A DNA stretch of 64,000 nt from Brevundimonas viscosa (lineage in GTDB: Bacteria > Pseudomonadota > Alphaproteobacteria > Caulobacterales > Caulobacteraceae), in NCBI RefSeq assembly GCF_900116065.1, contig NZ_FOZV01000001.1, positions 744,001 through 808,000 on the forward strand. The letters are read 5' to 3'. The position numbers were made by a program, and so were the translations under genes. The first letter of the stretch is position 1. Each line of letters begins with the position of its first letter. This document shows positions 36,226 through 44,632 of the stretch, one piece after another. Below the pieces are notes generated by a model that made no database searches, was not told where the DNA came from, and saw only the letters and a program-made list of their open reading frames with translations.

Positions 36226-36432
36226 TCAGTAGGCCCGCTGCGGCACGCCGAGCAGCGCCCCGACGTGGATCAGCAGGACCAGCACCGCCGCCGCCGACAG
36301 CACCATGATCCACCGCCAGGGCATCATGCGCACCCCCTTCCGGGGATCCCATGGCCGCGCGCCGCGCCACCCGGCGAACACGGTCAGGGCGGCGGCGGCG
36401 GCGGTCGCGGCGAGGGTGGCGGGCAGGTCCAT
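36226..36432 (-). CDS. Small two-helix membrane protein, 68 residues
   Basis: Helix 1 about residues 5-23, a cationic loop (GWRGARPWDPRKGVRMMPWR), helix 2 about 41-62. The tidy helix-loop-helix charge pattern suggests a real inner-membrane protein. No ribosome-binding site stronger than average. Function unknown. Confidence 0.6.
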   Translation of the reverse strand: MDLPATLAATAAAAALTVFAGWRGARPWDPRKGVRMMPWRWIMVLSAAAVLVLLIHVGALLGVPQRAY

Positions 36433-36493
36433 GGCGCGGAGGTGGTCCGGCGCGCCGGCGGACGCAAGCGCAAGCCTTGCCGGAGCGTTAATC

Positions 36494-36646
36494 TTTACCG
36501 CCCGTTAACCGACGCGGAGCGATCTCTGGGGTCAGTACGCGGGCTTTCCACAGGATGATGGCGAGACCCTACATCTTGGGGTTAACCGCGAGTTTACACC
36601 CCTGATCTGGGCGATTAGCGTCCAGCCAAAGGTCGGGAGGCGAATC
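36494..36646. promoter_or_regulatory. podJ upstream region: two TTAA/TTTA-N7 boxes and a GANTC site
   Basis: TTTA-CCGCCCG-TTAA at 36494-36508 and TTAA-CCGCGAG-TTTA at 36582-36596 both match CtrA's TTAA-N7-TTAA at 7 of 8 fixed bases. GAATC at 36642-36646, between the GGGAGG and the start codon, is a CcrM methylation site. The same motif pair occurs upstream of gcrA. podJ of Caulobacter is under GcrA/CcrM control, so the context is apt; the sites are untested here. Confidence 0.5.
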
Positions 36647-36647
36647 A

Positions 36648-39407
36648 GTGAGCGCAGCCGCGCCGTGGAGCGTTAAGGGGATCGACCCCAAGGCTCGCGA
36701 GATCGCCAAGGACCTTGCGCGTCGATCCGGCATGACGCTGGGCGAATGGCTCAATTCCATGATCATGGAGGATGGCGACGAGGACGAGGGCTACACGCCC
36801 CTGCCGCGCCGTCCGCACGCCGTCGAATCGTTCGAGCGACGCGGCCGCAGTCGTCGGCTGGAGGACGCCTACGGCGCCGGGGACGAGGCCTGGCAGCGCC
36901 TGAGCGCCTCGGTCGACGCCATCGCGGCGCGCCTCGAGGCGGCGGAGCGTCGCTCGACCGTCGCCATCCAGGGGGTCGACCAGGCTGTCTCCGGCCTGCT
37001 GCGCCGGCTTGAGGCCCAGGACCAGGACGGACGGCAGCATGAGCGCCGCCTCGACGACATCGCCGAGGAGCTGCGCGAGGGCCACCGCCGGTTGCGCAAG
37101 TTCGAGCAGGAGGTCGGGCCGCGCACGGTCGAGACCTTCGGCAAGGTCGAATCCTCGATCGGGGCCCTTGCGAGCCGGCTCTACGATATCGAGGAGCGTC
37201 AGCGGACCGGCGTCAACGAGCTGCGCCAGCGCATGGACGCGGTCGAGAAGTCCGCCGGGCCGGGCGTCGGCAGCGATCTGCTGGCCCAGGTCAGCGCCCG
37301 GCTGGACCAGGCGCAGGCGCGGACCACCGAGGCCCTGCGCGGGCTGGAGCGCTCGTTCGCCGGACTGGACCAGCGGCTGCGCGCCGCCGAGGGCCGGATC
37401 GAACCGGAAGGCGCGCGCGAGGCCGCCCGCTTCGAGAAGCTGGCCGAGACCCTGAGCCGCCAGGTCGAGGCCAACCGGGCCGAGATGATGCGGCGGCTCG
37501 ACACAGCTGAGGCCGAGAACCGTCTCGAACGCGTCGAGCGGGCGGTGCTGGCCATCGGCGAACAGGTCAGCACCTCGGAGAACCGCTCGGCCAAGGCGGT
37601 CGAGACGATGGGGCGGGAAGTCCTGCGCATCGCCGAGAACCTCAACGGCCGCGTCGGCCGCATCGAGAACGAGGGCGCGGCCCGGCTGGCGCAGCTGGGC
37701 GAGACGCTCACCCGCAAGGTCGAGGGCGACATCGGCCGGCTGGCGCAGGGGCTGGAGCAGCGGCTGGTCGCCGCCGACGACCGCCACGCCCTGGCGCTCG
37801 AGAAACTGGGCGGCGAGATCACCCGCATCTCGGACCGGCTGAGCGAGCGGATCGCACAATCCGAGCGCCGCTCGCAGCAGGCGCTGGAAGACATCGGCCG
37901 GCGGCTGGTCGACAGCTCCACCCGCATCGAGCAGCGCTATGATCGCGCTTCGGGCGAACTGGCCGAGCGCATGCGCCTGTCGGAGGAGCGGACGGCGGCG
38001 CTCATCGCCGAGGCGCGCGAGAACATCGAGCGCCGCGCCGCGCCGGCCAGAACTGAAGCTCCGGTCCCCGCGGCGGAGCCGGACTGGCGCGCCGCGGCCT
38101 TCCCGGACGCGGCTTTCCCGGACGCGAGCTTCGACGACCCCGCCTTCGCCGAGCAGCAGGCCTGGTCGGCCGAGTTGGCCCCGCCCGAGGCCGGGCCCGC
38201 CGCGGCGCCGGAAACGCCCGAGCTTCTCACCGCCGACACCGTGTTCGACGCGGTCATGCGCGGACCGCAAACGGCGACGGACGGGTCGCCGGTCGCGCCG
38301 CCGTTCGGGACTCGTGAGGCTGCTGCGGCTGCGCCCGCCGCGACGGCCGAGGAGCCGCGAAGCGGCGCGTCGGCGGCGCCTGCGGCGGCCCCCTTCGGAC
38401 AGGCGGGCTTCGGGGGCGCCGACGTTTCCGACGCCTTGGCGGCCACCGCGCCCGAGGCCTTCGACCCCGCCGCCGACGAGTTCTCCGGCGAGACCGAGTT
38501 CGTCGACCCCCGCGCCCTGCGGGCGGCGGCCGCCCAGGGCCGCGCCGCCTCCACCCGGCAGGCCATCGACGCCGCCCGCGCGGCCATGACCCAGCCGGAG
38601 CCCGAGGCCCCGGGCCGCTCCGGCTTCGGCCTGAAGCGCGGCGGCAAGTCCCGGCTGCAGGAGCGACTGGACAAGCAGGCCGGCAAGGACGGCGGCACCG
38701 TGCGCAAGGCGCTGGGCGCCTCGGCCGTGGCGGTGGTCCTGACCGCGGGCGGCGCCCTGGCCTTCACCGAACTGACCGGGGCCGGCGTGTCGATCCCCGG
38801 CGCCCCGTCGACGACCCCGGCCGAGGAGATCCAGCCGATCGCGGCGCTCGCCGCGACGCCGGCCGACCTGGCGCGCGGGGCGGAGCTGTACGAGCAGGCC
38901 ACGGCCATGCTGGACGCCGACGATCTCACCGGGGTCGACACCCTGCGTCAGGCTGCAGGCCTCGGCTACGCTCCGGCTCAACTGCATCTCGCCGGCCTCT
39001 ACCAGGAAGGCGACCGCGGTCTGGCCACCGACCTCGTCGAGGCCCGCAACCTGACCCGCCGCGCCGCCGACAGCGGCGACGCGCGGGGGATGCACGCCTA
39101 CGGCATGTACCTGTTCGACGGCGTCGGCGGGCCGCGCGACCGGTCCGAGGCCCTGACCTGGCTCCTGCGCGCCGCGGAGCGCGGCCTCGTCGACAGCCAG
39201 TACAATGTCGGTCGGCTTTACGAGACCGGAGACGAGGGCATCACGCCGGATCAGACCCAGGCCCTGAAGTGGTATCTGGTCGCGGCCCGCGCCGGCGATG
39301 GCGATGCGCAGGCGGCGGCCGAGCGCCTGCAGGCCGCGCTGCCGTCCGGCGAGCGGGAGCAGGCCCGGGCCGAGGCGGCGCGGTTCGCGGTCGAGCCCCT
39401 CGCCTGA
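36648..39407 (+). CDS. podJ: Polarity/localisation factor PodJ
   Basis: New-pole organiser needed for pilus and polar-organelle assembly. 919 residues. The N-terminus (SAAAPWSVKGIDPKAREIAK, then DLARRSGMTLGEWLNSMI) is the PodJ hallmark. Residues 60-470 are a long coiled coil rich in ERR/AEN heptads; 480-670 a Pro/Ala/Asp linker with imperfect FPDA repeats. A transmembrane helix at about 685-708 (KALGASAVAVVLTAGGALAF) precedes periplasmic Sel1 repeats (about 745-885: YAPAQLHLAGLYQEGDRG, ARGMHAYGMYLFDGVGG, VDSQYNVGRLYETGDEG). GTG start at 36648 with GGGAGG. It lacks the C-terminal peptidoglycan-binding domain of longer homologues. Confidence 0.9.
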   Translation: MSAAAPWSVKGIDPKAREIAKDLARRSGMTLGEWLNSMIMEDGDEDEGYTPLPRRPHAVESFERRGRSRRLEDAYGAGDEAWQRLSASVDAIAARLEAAERRSTVAIQGVDQAVSGLLRRLEAQDQDGRQHERRLDDIAEELREGHRRLRKFEQEVGPRTVETFGKVESSIGALASRLYDIEERQRTGVNELRQRMDAVEKSAGPGVGSDLLAQVSARLDQAQARTTEALRGLERSFAGLDQRLRAAEGRIEPEGAREAARFEKLAETLSRQVEANRAEMMRRLDTAEAENRLERVERAVLAIGEQVSTSENRSAKAVETMGREVLRIAENLNGRVGRIENEGAARLAQLGETLTRKVEGDIGRLAQGLEQRLVAADDRHALALEKLGGEITRISDRLSERIAQSERRSQQALEDIGRRLVDSSTRIEQRYDRASGELAERMRLSEERTAALIAEARENIERRAAPARTEAPVPAAEPDWRAAAFPDAAFPDASFDDPAFAEQQAWSAELAPPEAGPAAAPETPELLTADTVFDAVMRGPQTATDGSPVAPPFGTREAAAAAPAATAEEPRSGASAAPAAAPFGQAGFGGADVSDALAATAPEAFDPAADEFSGETEFVDPRALRAAAAQGRAASTRQAIDAARAAMTQPEPEAPGRSGFGLKRGGKSRLQERLDKQAGKDGGTVRKALGASAVAVVLTAGGALAFTELTGAGVSIPGAPSTTPAEEIQPIAALAATPADLARGAELYEQATAMLDADDLTGVDTLRQAAGLGYAPAQLHLAGLYQEGDRGLATDLVEARNLTRRAADSGDARGMHAYGMYLFDGVGGPRDRSEALTWLLRAAERGLVDSQYNVGRLYETGDEGITPDQTQALKWYLVAARAGDGDAQAAAERLQAALPSGEREQARAEAARFAVEPLA

Positions 39408-39526
39408 GGCGCGACCCCCGGCGCTCCGCTGGCGCATCGGGTTGCGCATGCGGCCCGGGGCGTTCAGGACAGTTTCACCGTCGCCTCTCCGGCGCCTGAC
39501 CTCCGTTCCAGCCGAAGGCGCGTCCT

Positions 39527-40450
39527 TTGGATATCTATCTGCCGATCGCCGAGGTTTCGGTGAACTGGCCGCTCCTGGTTCTGCTGGGGGCGGCGGTCGG
39601 ATTCGTGTCCGGCCTGTTCGGCATCGGCGGCGGCTTCCTGATGGCCCCGATCCTGATCTTCCTGGGCATTCCGCCGTCGGTGGCCGTGGCCAGCCAGGCC
39701 AGCCACGTCGTGGCGTCCTCGACCTCGGGGGTGATCAGCTACGCGGGCCAGAAGGCGATCGACTTCCGCATCGGCGCGGTGATGGCCGGCGGCGGCATCC
39801 TCGGAGCCCTTCTGGGCGTGGAGCTGTTCCGTTACCTGCGCCTGCTCGGCCAGGCGGACCTCGCGGTGGCCCTGTCCTACCTGTTGTTCCTCGGCGCCAT
39901 CGGGGTGCTGATGCTCTATGAGAGCCTCGGCCAGATCCTGCGCCGGGTGCGGGGGGAGGTGACGCCGCACAAGGAGCGCCGGCGGCCGCTGTGGCTTTAC
40001 GGCCTGCCGCTGCGCATGCGCTTCCCGCGCTCGGGCCTCTACATCAGCGCCATCCCGCCCTTCGCGCTCGGAACCTTCGCCGGCGTGCTGTCGGCGATCA
40101 TGGGGGTCGGCGGCGGCTTCATCCTCGTGCCGGCCATGCTCTACATCCTGCGCATGAAGGCGGGGGTGGTGGTCGGCACCAGCCTGTTCCAGATCATCGT
40201 CACCACCGCCATGACCACCATCCTCCAGGCGGGCCGCAACCAGACCGTCGACATCGTGCTGTCGACCATCCTGCTGCTCGGCGGGGTGGTCGGGGCCCAG
40301 TACGGCGCCCGGCTGTCCGGACGGTTCCGGGCCGAGGAGCTGCGGGCCGTGCTGGGCCTGATCGTCCTTCTGGTCGGCATCCAGATGGGGCTGGAGCTGT
40401 TCGTGCGTCCGTCCGAACTGTTCGCTCTCGCGCCGGGGGCGGTCGACTGA
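39527..40450 (+). CDS. TSUP-family sulfite/sulfonate exporter (TauE/SafE)
   Basis: 307 residues, about eight transmembrane helices in two repeats, each starting with the family glycine motif (LLGAAVGFVSGLFGIGGGFLMAP, and VLSAIMGVGGGFILVPAML). TTG start at 39527. Its TGA overlaps the ATG of the TIGR02186 gene (TGATG), so the two form an operon and probably a complex. Likely exports an organosulfur or sulfite anion; substrate inferred from family only. Confidence 0.92.
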   Translation: MDIYLPIAEVSVNWPLLVLLGAAVGFVSGLFGIGGGFLMAPILIFLGIPPSVAVASQASHVVASSTSGVISYAGQKAIDFRIGAVMAGGGILGALLGVELFRYLRLLGQADLAVALSYLLFLGAIGVLMLYESLGQILRRVRGEVTPHKERRRPLWLYGLPLRMRFPRSGLYISAIPPFALGTFAGVLSAIMGVGGGFILVPAMLYILRMKAGVVVGTSLFQIIVTTAMTTILQAGRNQTVDIVLSTILLLGGVVGAQYGARLSGRFRAEELRAVLGLIVLLVGIQMGLELFVRPSELFALAPGAVD

Positions 40451-41256
40451 TGCAGGTCCTTCCGCCCCCGCCGCCCGCCGTCACGGCGCCCGCCCCGGAT
40501 CGCTCGGCGTCGACCGTCGACGAGGTGCGGGTCGCCGCCGCCCTCACCGACGCGCGGGTGATGGTCGACTCCGGCTTCCGCGGGGCCTCGATCGTCCTCT
40601 ACGGCGCGGTGTTCAACCCGTCCGACACGCCCGCCGACGTGGTCGTGGTGGTGCGCGGCCCGGACGCCCCGGTCCGCCTGGTCAAGAAGACCCGCAACAT
40701 GGGGGTGTGGCTGAACAGCCGGCCGGTGCTGTTCGAGGGGGCGCCCGGCTTCTACATGACCGCCTCGACGCGGCCGCTGGGAGACATCGCCGAGTTCGGC
40801 CAGTTGCGCCGGCTGGGCGTCGGCCTCGACCACCTGCGCATCAACGCGCCGGAGGAGAGCCGCACCGTCACCCGCTACGGGGTCAAGGACGTGGTGGTCA
40901 GCCGGCTGGGGGAGGACTACCTCGACTGGCGCCGCGCCGTGATCCGCCTGCGCGAGGCGGCGGCGCTGTACAACGGCGACCCCGACGGGGTGGAGTTCGT
41001 CGACGAGGGCCTGTTCCGCGCCGAGGTCGAACTGCCGACGGTGGCCCCGACCGGCAAGTATTTCGCCGAGGTCTGGCTGTTCCAGGAGGGCGAGCCGGTC
41101 TCGGTCTCGAACCTGACCCTGACCGTCGAGAAGGTCGGCCTGGAGCGCGACATCTACGAGTTCGCCCACCGCCGCCCCTGGAGCTACGGCATCCTTTGCG
41201 TGGTCCTCGCCGCCTTCACCGGCTGGGGGGCCAGCCGGGTGTTCCGGAGGGAGTAG
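40450..41256 (+). CDS. TIGR02186 family protein, partner of the TSUP permease
   Basis: 268 residues. A beta-rich domain (about 25-235) contains the family segments DARVMVDSGFRGASIVLYGAVF, VVVVVRGPDAPVRLVKKTRNMGVWLN and GKYFAEVWLFQEGEPVS, followed by a single C-terminal transmembrane helix (about 243-262) and FRRE tail. No signal peptide is visible: the N-terminus is Pro-rich. An N-out topology would normally need one, so the start may be misplaced or the targeting atypical. Always neighbours a TSUP gene in alphaproteobacteria; biochemical role unknown. Confidence 0.88.
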   Translation: MQVLPPPPPAVTAPAPDRSASTVDEVRVAAALTDARVMVDSGFRGASIVLYGAVFNPSDTPADVVVVVRGPDAPVRLVKKTRNMGVWLNSRPVLFEGAPGFYMTASTRPLGDIAEFGQLRRLGVGLDHLRINAPEESRTVTRYGVKDVVVSRLGEDYLDWRRAVIRLREAAALYNGDPDGVEFVDEGLFRAEVELPTVAPTGKYFAEVWLFQEGEPVSVSNLTLTVEKVGLERDIYEFAHRRPWSYGILCVVLAAFTGWGASRVFRRE

Positions 41257-41259
41257 GGG

Positions 41260-42348
41260 TCAGCTGGCCGCGAACTCGCTCAGCGCGTCGATCACGGCCC
41301 GGTTCTGGTCCTCGGTGCCGACGGTGATCCGCAGGCATTCGGGCAGGCCATAGCCGCCGACAGGGCGGACGATGACGCCCTTCGAGTTGAGGTAGTCGTT
41401 GGCGCGCGTGCACTGGTCGACGTCCTTGAACCGGACCAGCACGAAGTTGCCGGCGCTGGGCAGGACGTCGAAGCCGAAGCCGCGGATGGCCTGGGTCAGC
41501 CGCGGGCGCCATGTGTGGATCAGGTCGCGCGAGGCCTTCTGGTGAGCCTCGTCGCCGAGCGCCGCCACCGCCGCCTCGATGCCGGGGACGGAGACGTTGA
41601 ACGGCAGGCGGATGCGATCGACCGTCTCGGCCACCTTCAGCGGGGCGTAGCCGAAGCCGATGCGCAGGCCGCCGAGGCCGTGAATCTTGGAGAAGGTGCG
41701 GGTGACGACGACGTTTTCGCTGTCGCGGGCCAGCGGGAAGCTGGTCTCCCAGTCCGGCTCGGTCACGTATTCGGCGTAGGCCTCGTCGATGACCAGCAGG
41801 ACGTCGGGGCGCAGGGCCTCGTGCAGGCGGCGGATCTCCTCGCCGGTGTTGTAGCTGCCGGTCGGGTTCGACGGGCTGGAGACGTAGACGATGCGGGTGC
41901 GGTCATCGACCTGCTCAAGCAGGGCCGCCGGCGTCGCCTTGAACTCGGGCTCCGGAGCCAGCTTCACCGACGCCTGGTTGGCCAGGGCGCTGATGCGGTA
42001 GGCGAGGAAGCCGTACTGGCCGGTGACGATGTTGTCGCCCGGGGTCAGGTAGGTCTGGTTCAGGAGGGCGAAGACCTCGTCCGAGCCGTTGCCGAAGATC
42101 AGCCGCTCGGGCTCCAGCCCGTGATGGTCGGCGACCGCCTGGCGCAGCTTCGTCGCGCGCCCGTCAGGGTAGATGTGGATGTTGCGAACCGCCGCCTCAT
42201 ACGCCTCGCGGGCCTTCTCGCCGGCCCCGAGCATGTTCTCGTTGGAGGACAGCTTCATCGGCTCGGCGACGCCTTCGATCCGCGACTTGCCGCCGACGTA
42301 GGGCGCGATGTCGAGGATGCCGGGCTTGGGCGTCGGAAGGTCGGTCAT
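41260..42348 (-). CDS. hisC: Histidinol-phosphate aminotransferase
   Basis: PLP enzyme, 362 residues, able in this clade to serve aromatic amino acid transamination too. Motifs: LSSNENMLGAG, FGNGSDEVFALLNQ, VYVSSPSNPTG, LVIDEAYAEYV and the PLP lysine in TRTFSKIHGLGGLRIG. Its position beside a chorismate-mutase-like gene suggests a role in Tyr/Phe synthesis. Convergent with the TIGR02186 gene; stops are 3 bp apart. Confidence 0.94.
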   Translation of the reverse strand: MTDLPTPKPGILDIAPYVGGKSRIEGVAEPMKLSSNENMLGAGEKAREAYEAAVRNIHIYPDGRATKLRQAVADHHGLEPERLIFGNGSDEVFALLNQTYLTPGDNIVTGQYGFLAYRISALANQASVKLAPEPEFKATPAALLEQVDDRTRIVYVSSPSNPTGSYNTGEEIRRLHEALRPDVLLVIDEAYAEYVTEPDWETSFPLARDSENVVVTRTFSKIHGLGGLRIGFGYAPLKVAETVDRIRLPFNVSVPGIEAAVAALGDEAHQKASRDLIHTWRPRLTQAIRGFGFDVLPSAGNFVLVRFKDVDQCTRANDYLNSKGVIVRPVGGYGLPECLRITVGTEDQNRAVIDALSEFAAS

Positions 42349-42356
42349 GCGGGCTC

Positions 42357-43040
42357 TCAGAATACGGGGGCGGCGCCGATGACGCCGGTCAGGTCGCCGG
42401 GCGCGGATGCAAGCCGCCCGTCCTCCGCCTGCACATAGCCCGCCAGCACGAACAGCTTCAACCCGCCGGCGGCGAGGAGGGGGGCGGCGGCGAGGCCGGC
42501 GTCGGCCAGCATCGCCACGATGCGGGCGTCGGGCAGGGCGCTGTCGGTGGCCCAGAAGGTGCGGTCGTCGCCCGTGGGGCCGGGCGCGGCCTTCTGGACC
42601 ATCAGCGCCCGCGGATGGCCGGCGCCGTGCTCCGGCAGGGCGGCGACGATGCGGAGCGCCGGCTCGGCCAGCAGTCGGCCCCACCAGGTCGAGGCGGCGG
42701 TCAGGTCCATCAGGGCGCGGGCCCCGTCGCGGACCGCCTGCAGCGCCGCCTCGGGCTTCGCGGCCAGTCTGGCGACGAGGCCGTAGCGGTCGGCTGCCAG
42801 CACCTGGCTGGCGGGGCCCCAGACCACCAGCGGCGGACCGCCGGCGGCGTCTATCCGGCCCAGCACCGCCCGGGCGGCGGCGAGCTCGGCCGGGGACAGG
42901 CCGGCGAGGACGGCGCGCAGGGCGATGGCGTCGGCGTCCGGCGTTTCGCGGGGGCCGGCGGCGACCCGGGCCCGCACGGCCTCGACCACGGCCCGGTCCA
43001 GCGCCAGCCGGGCCTCGTCCGGCGGCGGCTCGCGCAGCAT
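42357..43040 (-). CDS. Chorismate-mutase-like protein
   Basis: 227 residues. The N-terminal 90 residues (EARLALDRAVVEAVRARVAAG) have the helical pattern of AroQ chorismate mutases, but the canonical Arg/Lys active-site set is not evident. The C-terminal part contains GDDRTFWATDSALPDARIVAML and GGLKLFVLAGYVQAEDGRL, seen in alphaproteobacterial proteins next to hisC/tyrA. I place it there on neighbourhood and the N-terminal resemblance; a hypothetical protein is the fallback. ATGA overlap with the DUF2125 gene upstream, 8 bp before hisC. Confidence 0.5.
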   Translation of the reverse strand: MLREPPPDEARLALDRAVVEAVRARVAAGPRETPDADAIALRAVLAGLSPAELAAARAVLGRIDAAGGPPLVVWGPASQVLAADRYGLVARLAAKPEAALQAVRDGARALMDLTAASTWWGRLLAEPALRIVAALPEHGAGHPRALMVQKAAPGPTGDDRTFWATDSALPDARIVAMLADAGLAAAPLLAAGGLKLFVLAGYVQAEDGRLASAPGDLTGVIGAAPVF

Positions 43041-44086
43041 CAGAACAGCTTCGGCGCGGGGGCGAGGGCGAACGGCCCCAGCCAGGTGCGGCCGTTCTCG
43101 AAGCGGATGACGAGGTCGACGGGACGATCTCCGGCGGCGGTCGCGGCGGCGGCGGCTCCGGCGGCGCCGACGCGATCGACCGCCCCCGAGCGCGCGCCGG
43201 CCAGTCCGGCGACGGCGTCCATCGGCCGCTCGGCCCGCAGCGAGACCTCGCCTGCCAGCCGCCCGTCCGGCCCGGCGGACAGCATGGCGCTCTCCACCCG
43301 GGCGCGGCTTTCGCCGGCAGACAGCTCGCCGCGCACGTCGACCAGTCGGCCGCCGGCTTCCGTCCAGCTGGCGAGGAGGCCGGCGGCGTCGACGGCGTTC
43401 AGCCGGCTGGCGGCGACGACGGTCGCCTCCACCTCGGCGGTCAGCCGGCCCTCGCGGGTGGCCGCTTCCACAGGCCCGTCGCGCCGCCCGCGCGCGTCGA
43501 TCAGGCGGAACAGCACATCCATCTCGTCGGTCCGCGCGACGCCGTCGGTCAGGTGCGGACGGGTGTAGAGCTCGATCCGCTCCGCCGAGGCGATGGGGAA
43601 GGGGTCGGCGTCGCGATGCGGGGTGAACACCGGCTCCACGGCCTGCAGCCGCAGGTCCGGGAAGCGCGACCGGAGCTGGCTGACGCTGAGCCGCAGCGCT
43701 TGCGCGCGCACGCCCATCCTTCCCTTGTCCGCGCGGTCGACGGTCAGGCCGTCGGGCGCCACCACCACCCAGCGGTCCGGATTCCAGGCGTTGGCTTCGG
43801 CGACCAGTTCGGGGGCGGCGACGCCGTGGCCCGAGGGGGCGGTCACCTGCACGTGCGGGATCGACACCCGCGCCCGGAACGGCCAGCCGGTGGTGGTCAC
43901 GGGCGCGTGCTCGATGGTCCAGCCGTCCTCGACGAGGGCCTCGGCCTGGGCGGCGAGGCGCGCCTCGACCTGTTGCGCCAGGTAGAACCACCAGCCCGTC
44001 CACGCCGCCAGGAGCAGGCCGACGATCAGGAACGGCCACAGCAGGCCGCGGCGGGGATGGCGGTAGGGGGTATCGGCTTGCGTCAT
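43040..44086 (-). CDS. DUF2125 domain protein, membrane-anchored
   Basis: 348 residues: cytosolic Arg-rich start, one transmembrane helix (about 15-37, LLWPFLIVGLLLAAWTGWWFYL), then a periplasmic repeat-like beta domain (TTTGWPFRARVSIPHVQVTAP, RLSVSQLRSRFPDLRL). This family sits in cell envelopes of alphaproteobacteria; function unknown. First gene of a three-gene minus-strand unit with the chorismate-mutase-like gene and hisC. Confidence 0.85.
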   Translation of the reverse strand: MTQADTPYRHPRRGLLWPFLIVGLLLAAWTGWWFYLAQQVEARLAAQAEALVEDGWTIEHAPVTTTGWPFRARVSIPHVQVTAPSGHGVAAPELVAEANAWNPDRWVVVAPDGLTVDRADKGRMGVRAQALRLSVSQLRSRFPDLRLQAVEPVFTPHRDADPFPIASAERIELYTRPHLTDGVARTDEMDVLFRLIDARGRRDGPVEAATREGRLTAEVEATVVAASRLNAVDAAGLLASWTEAGGRLVDVRGELSAGESRARVESAMLSAGPDGRLAGEVSLRAERPMDAVAGLAGARSGAVDRVGAAGAAAAATAAGDRPVDLVIRFENGRTWLGPFALAPAPKLF

Positions 44087-44197
44087 GGGGGCTCCGGCGC
44101 CAGGCGCATTCGGGATAGGATCAGATCCGGACCCGAGGCAAGCGGGGAACGCCGCCGCGCAGGGTCCGTTCGGATTCGCCGCTCCGGGAGACGCCCC

Positions 44198-44632
44198 ATG
44201 GAAGTCCAGTCGCTGCATCGCGGTCGCCTGATCGACCATCTCCAGCTTGTGGTGCGCGACCTCGCCGCCAGCCGCCGCTTCTACGAGGCCGTGTTCGGCT
44301 CGCTCGATATCCCGATCGGCGGCGAGGGCGAGACCTGGTTCTGGGCCGACGAACTGTTCGTCTCCACTGCCGACAGCGAGGCCGCGCTGGGCGAGCTGAC
44401 CGGTCGCTGTCACCTGGCTTTCCAGGCGCGGGACCGGGCCATGGTCGAGTCCTTTCACCGGGCCGGACTGGCCGCCGGCGGGCGCGACAACGGCGCGCCG
44501 GGCGAGCGGCCCTACCATCCCGGCTACTACGCCGCCTTCCTGCTGGACCCGGACGGCAACAACATCGAGGCGGTGTTCCACGGGGCGGCGGAGCGCTCGG
44601 CGGCGAGCGTCGAGATCACCTTCGAGGCCTGA
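44198..44632 (+). CDS. VOC (glyoxalase/bleomycin resistance) family protein
   Basis: 144 residues, two beta-alpha-beta-beta-beta halves. LIDHLQLVVRDLAASRRFYEAVFGSL opens the first; YHPGYYAAFLLDPDGNNIEAVFH closes the second with the metal-binding His/Glu set. Substrate unknown. Its stop abuts the end of the convergent helicase gene (44633). Confidence 0.9.
   Translation: MEVQSLHRGRLIDHLQLVVRDLAASRRFYEAVFGSLDIPIGGEGETWFWADELFVSTADSEAALGELTGRCHLAFQARDRAMVESFHRAGLAAGGRDNGAPGERPYHPGYYAAFLLDPDGNNIEAVFHGAAERSAASVEITFEA

Noticed and set aside
36645..39449. 934-codon minus-strand frame opposite podJ
   Set aside because: Shadow of the podJ codon pattern; podJ has motifs, a start signal and a transmembrane helix.
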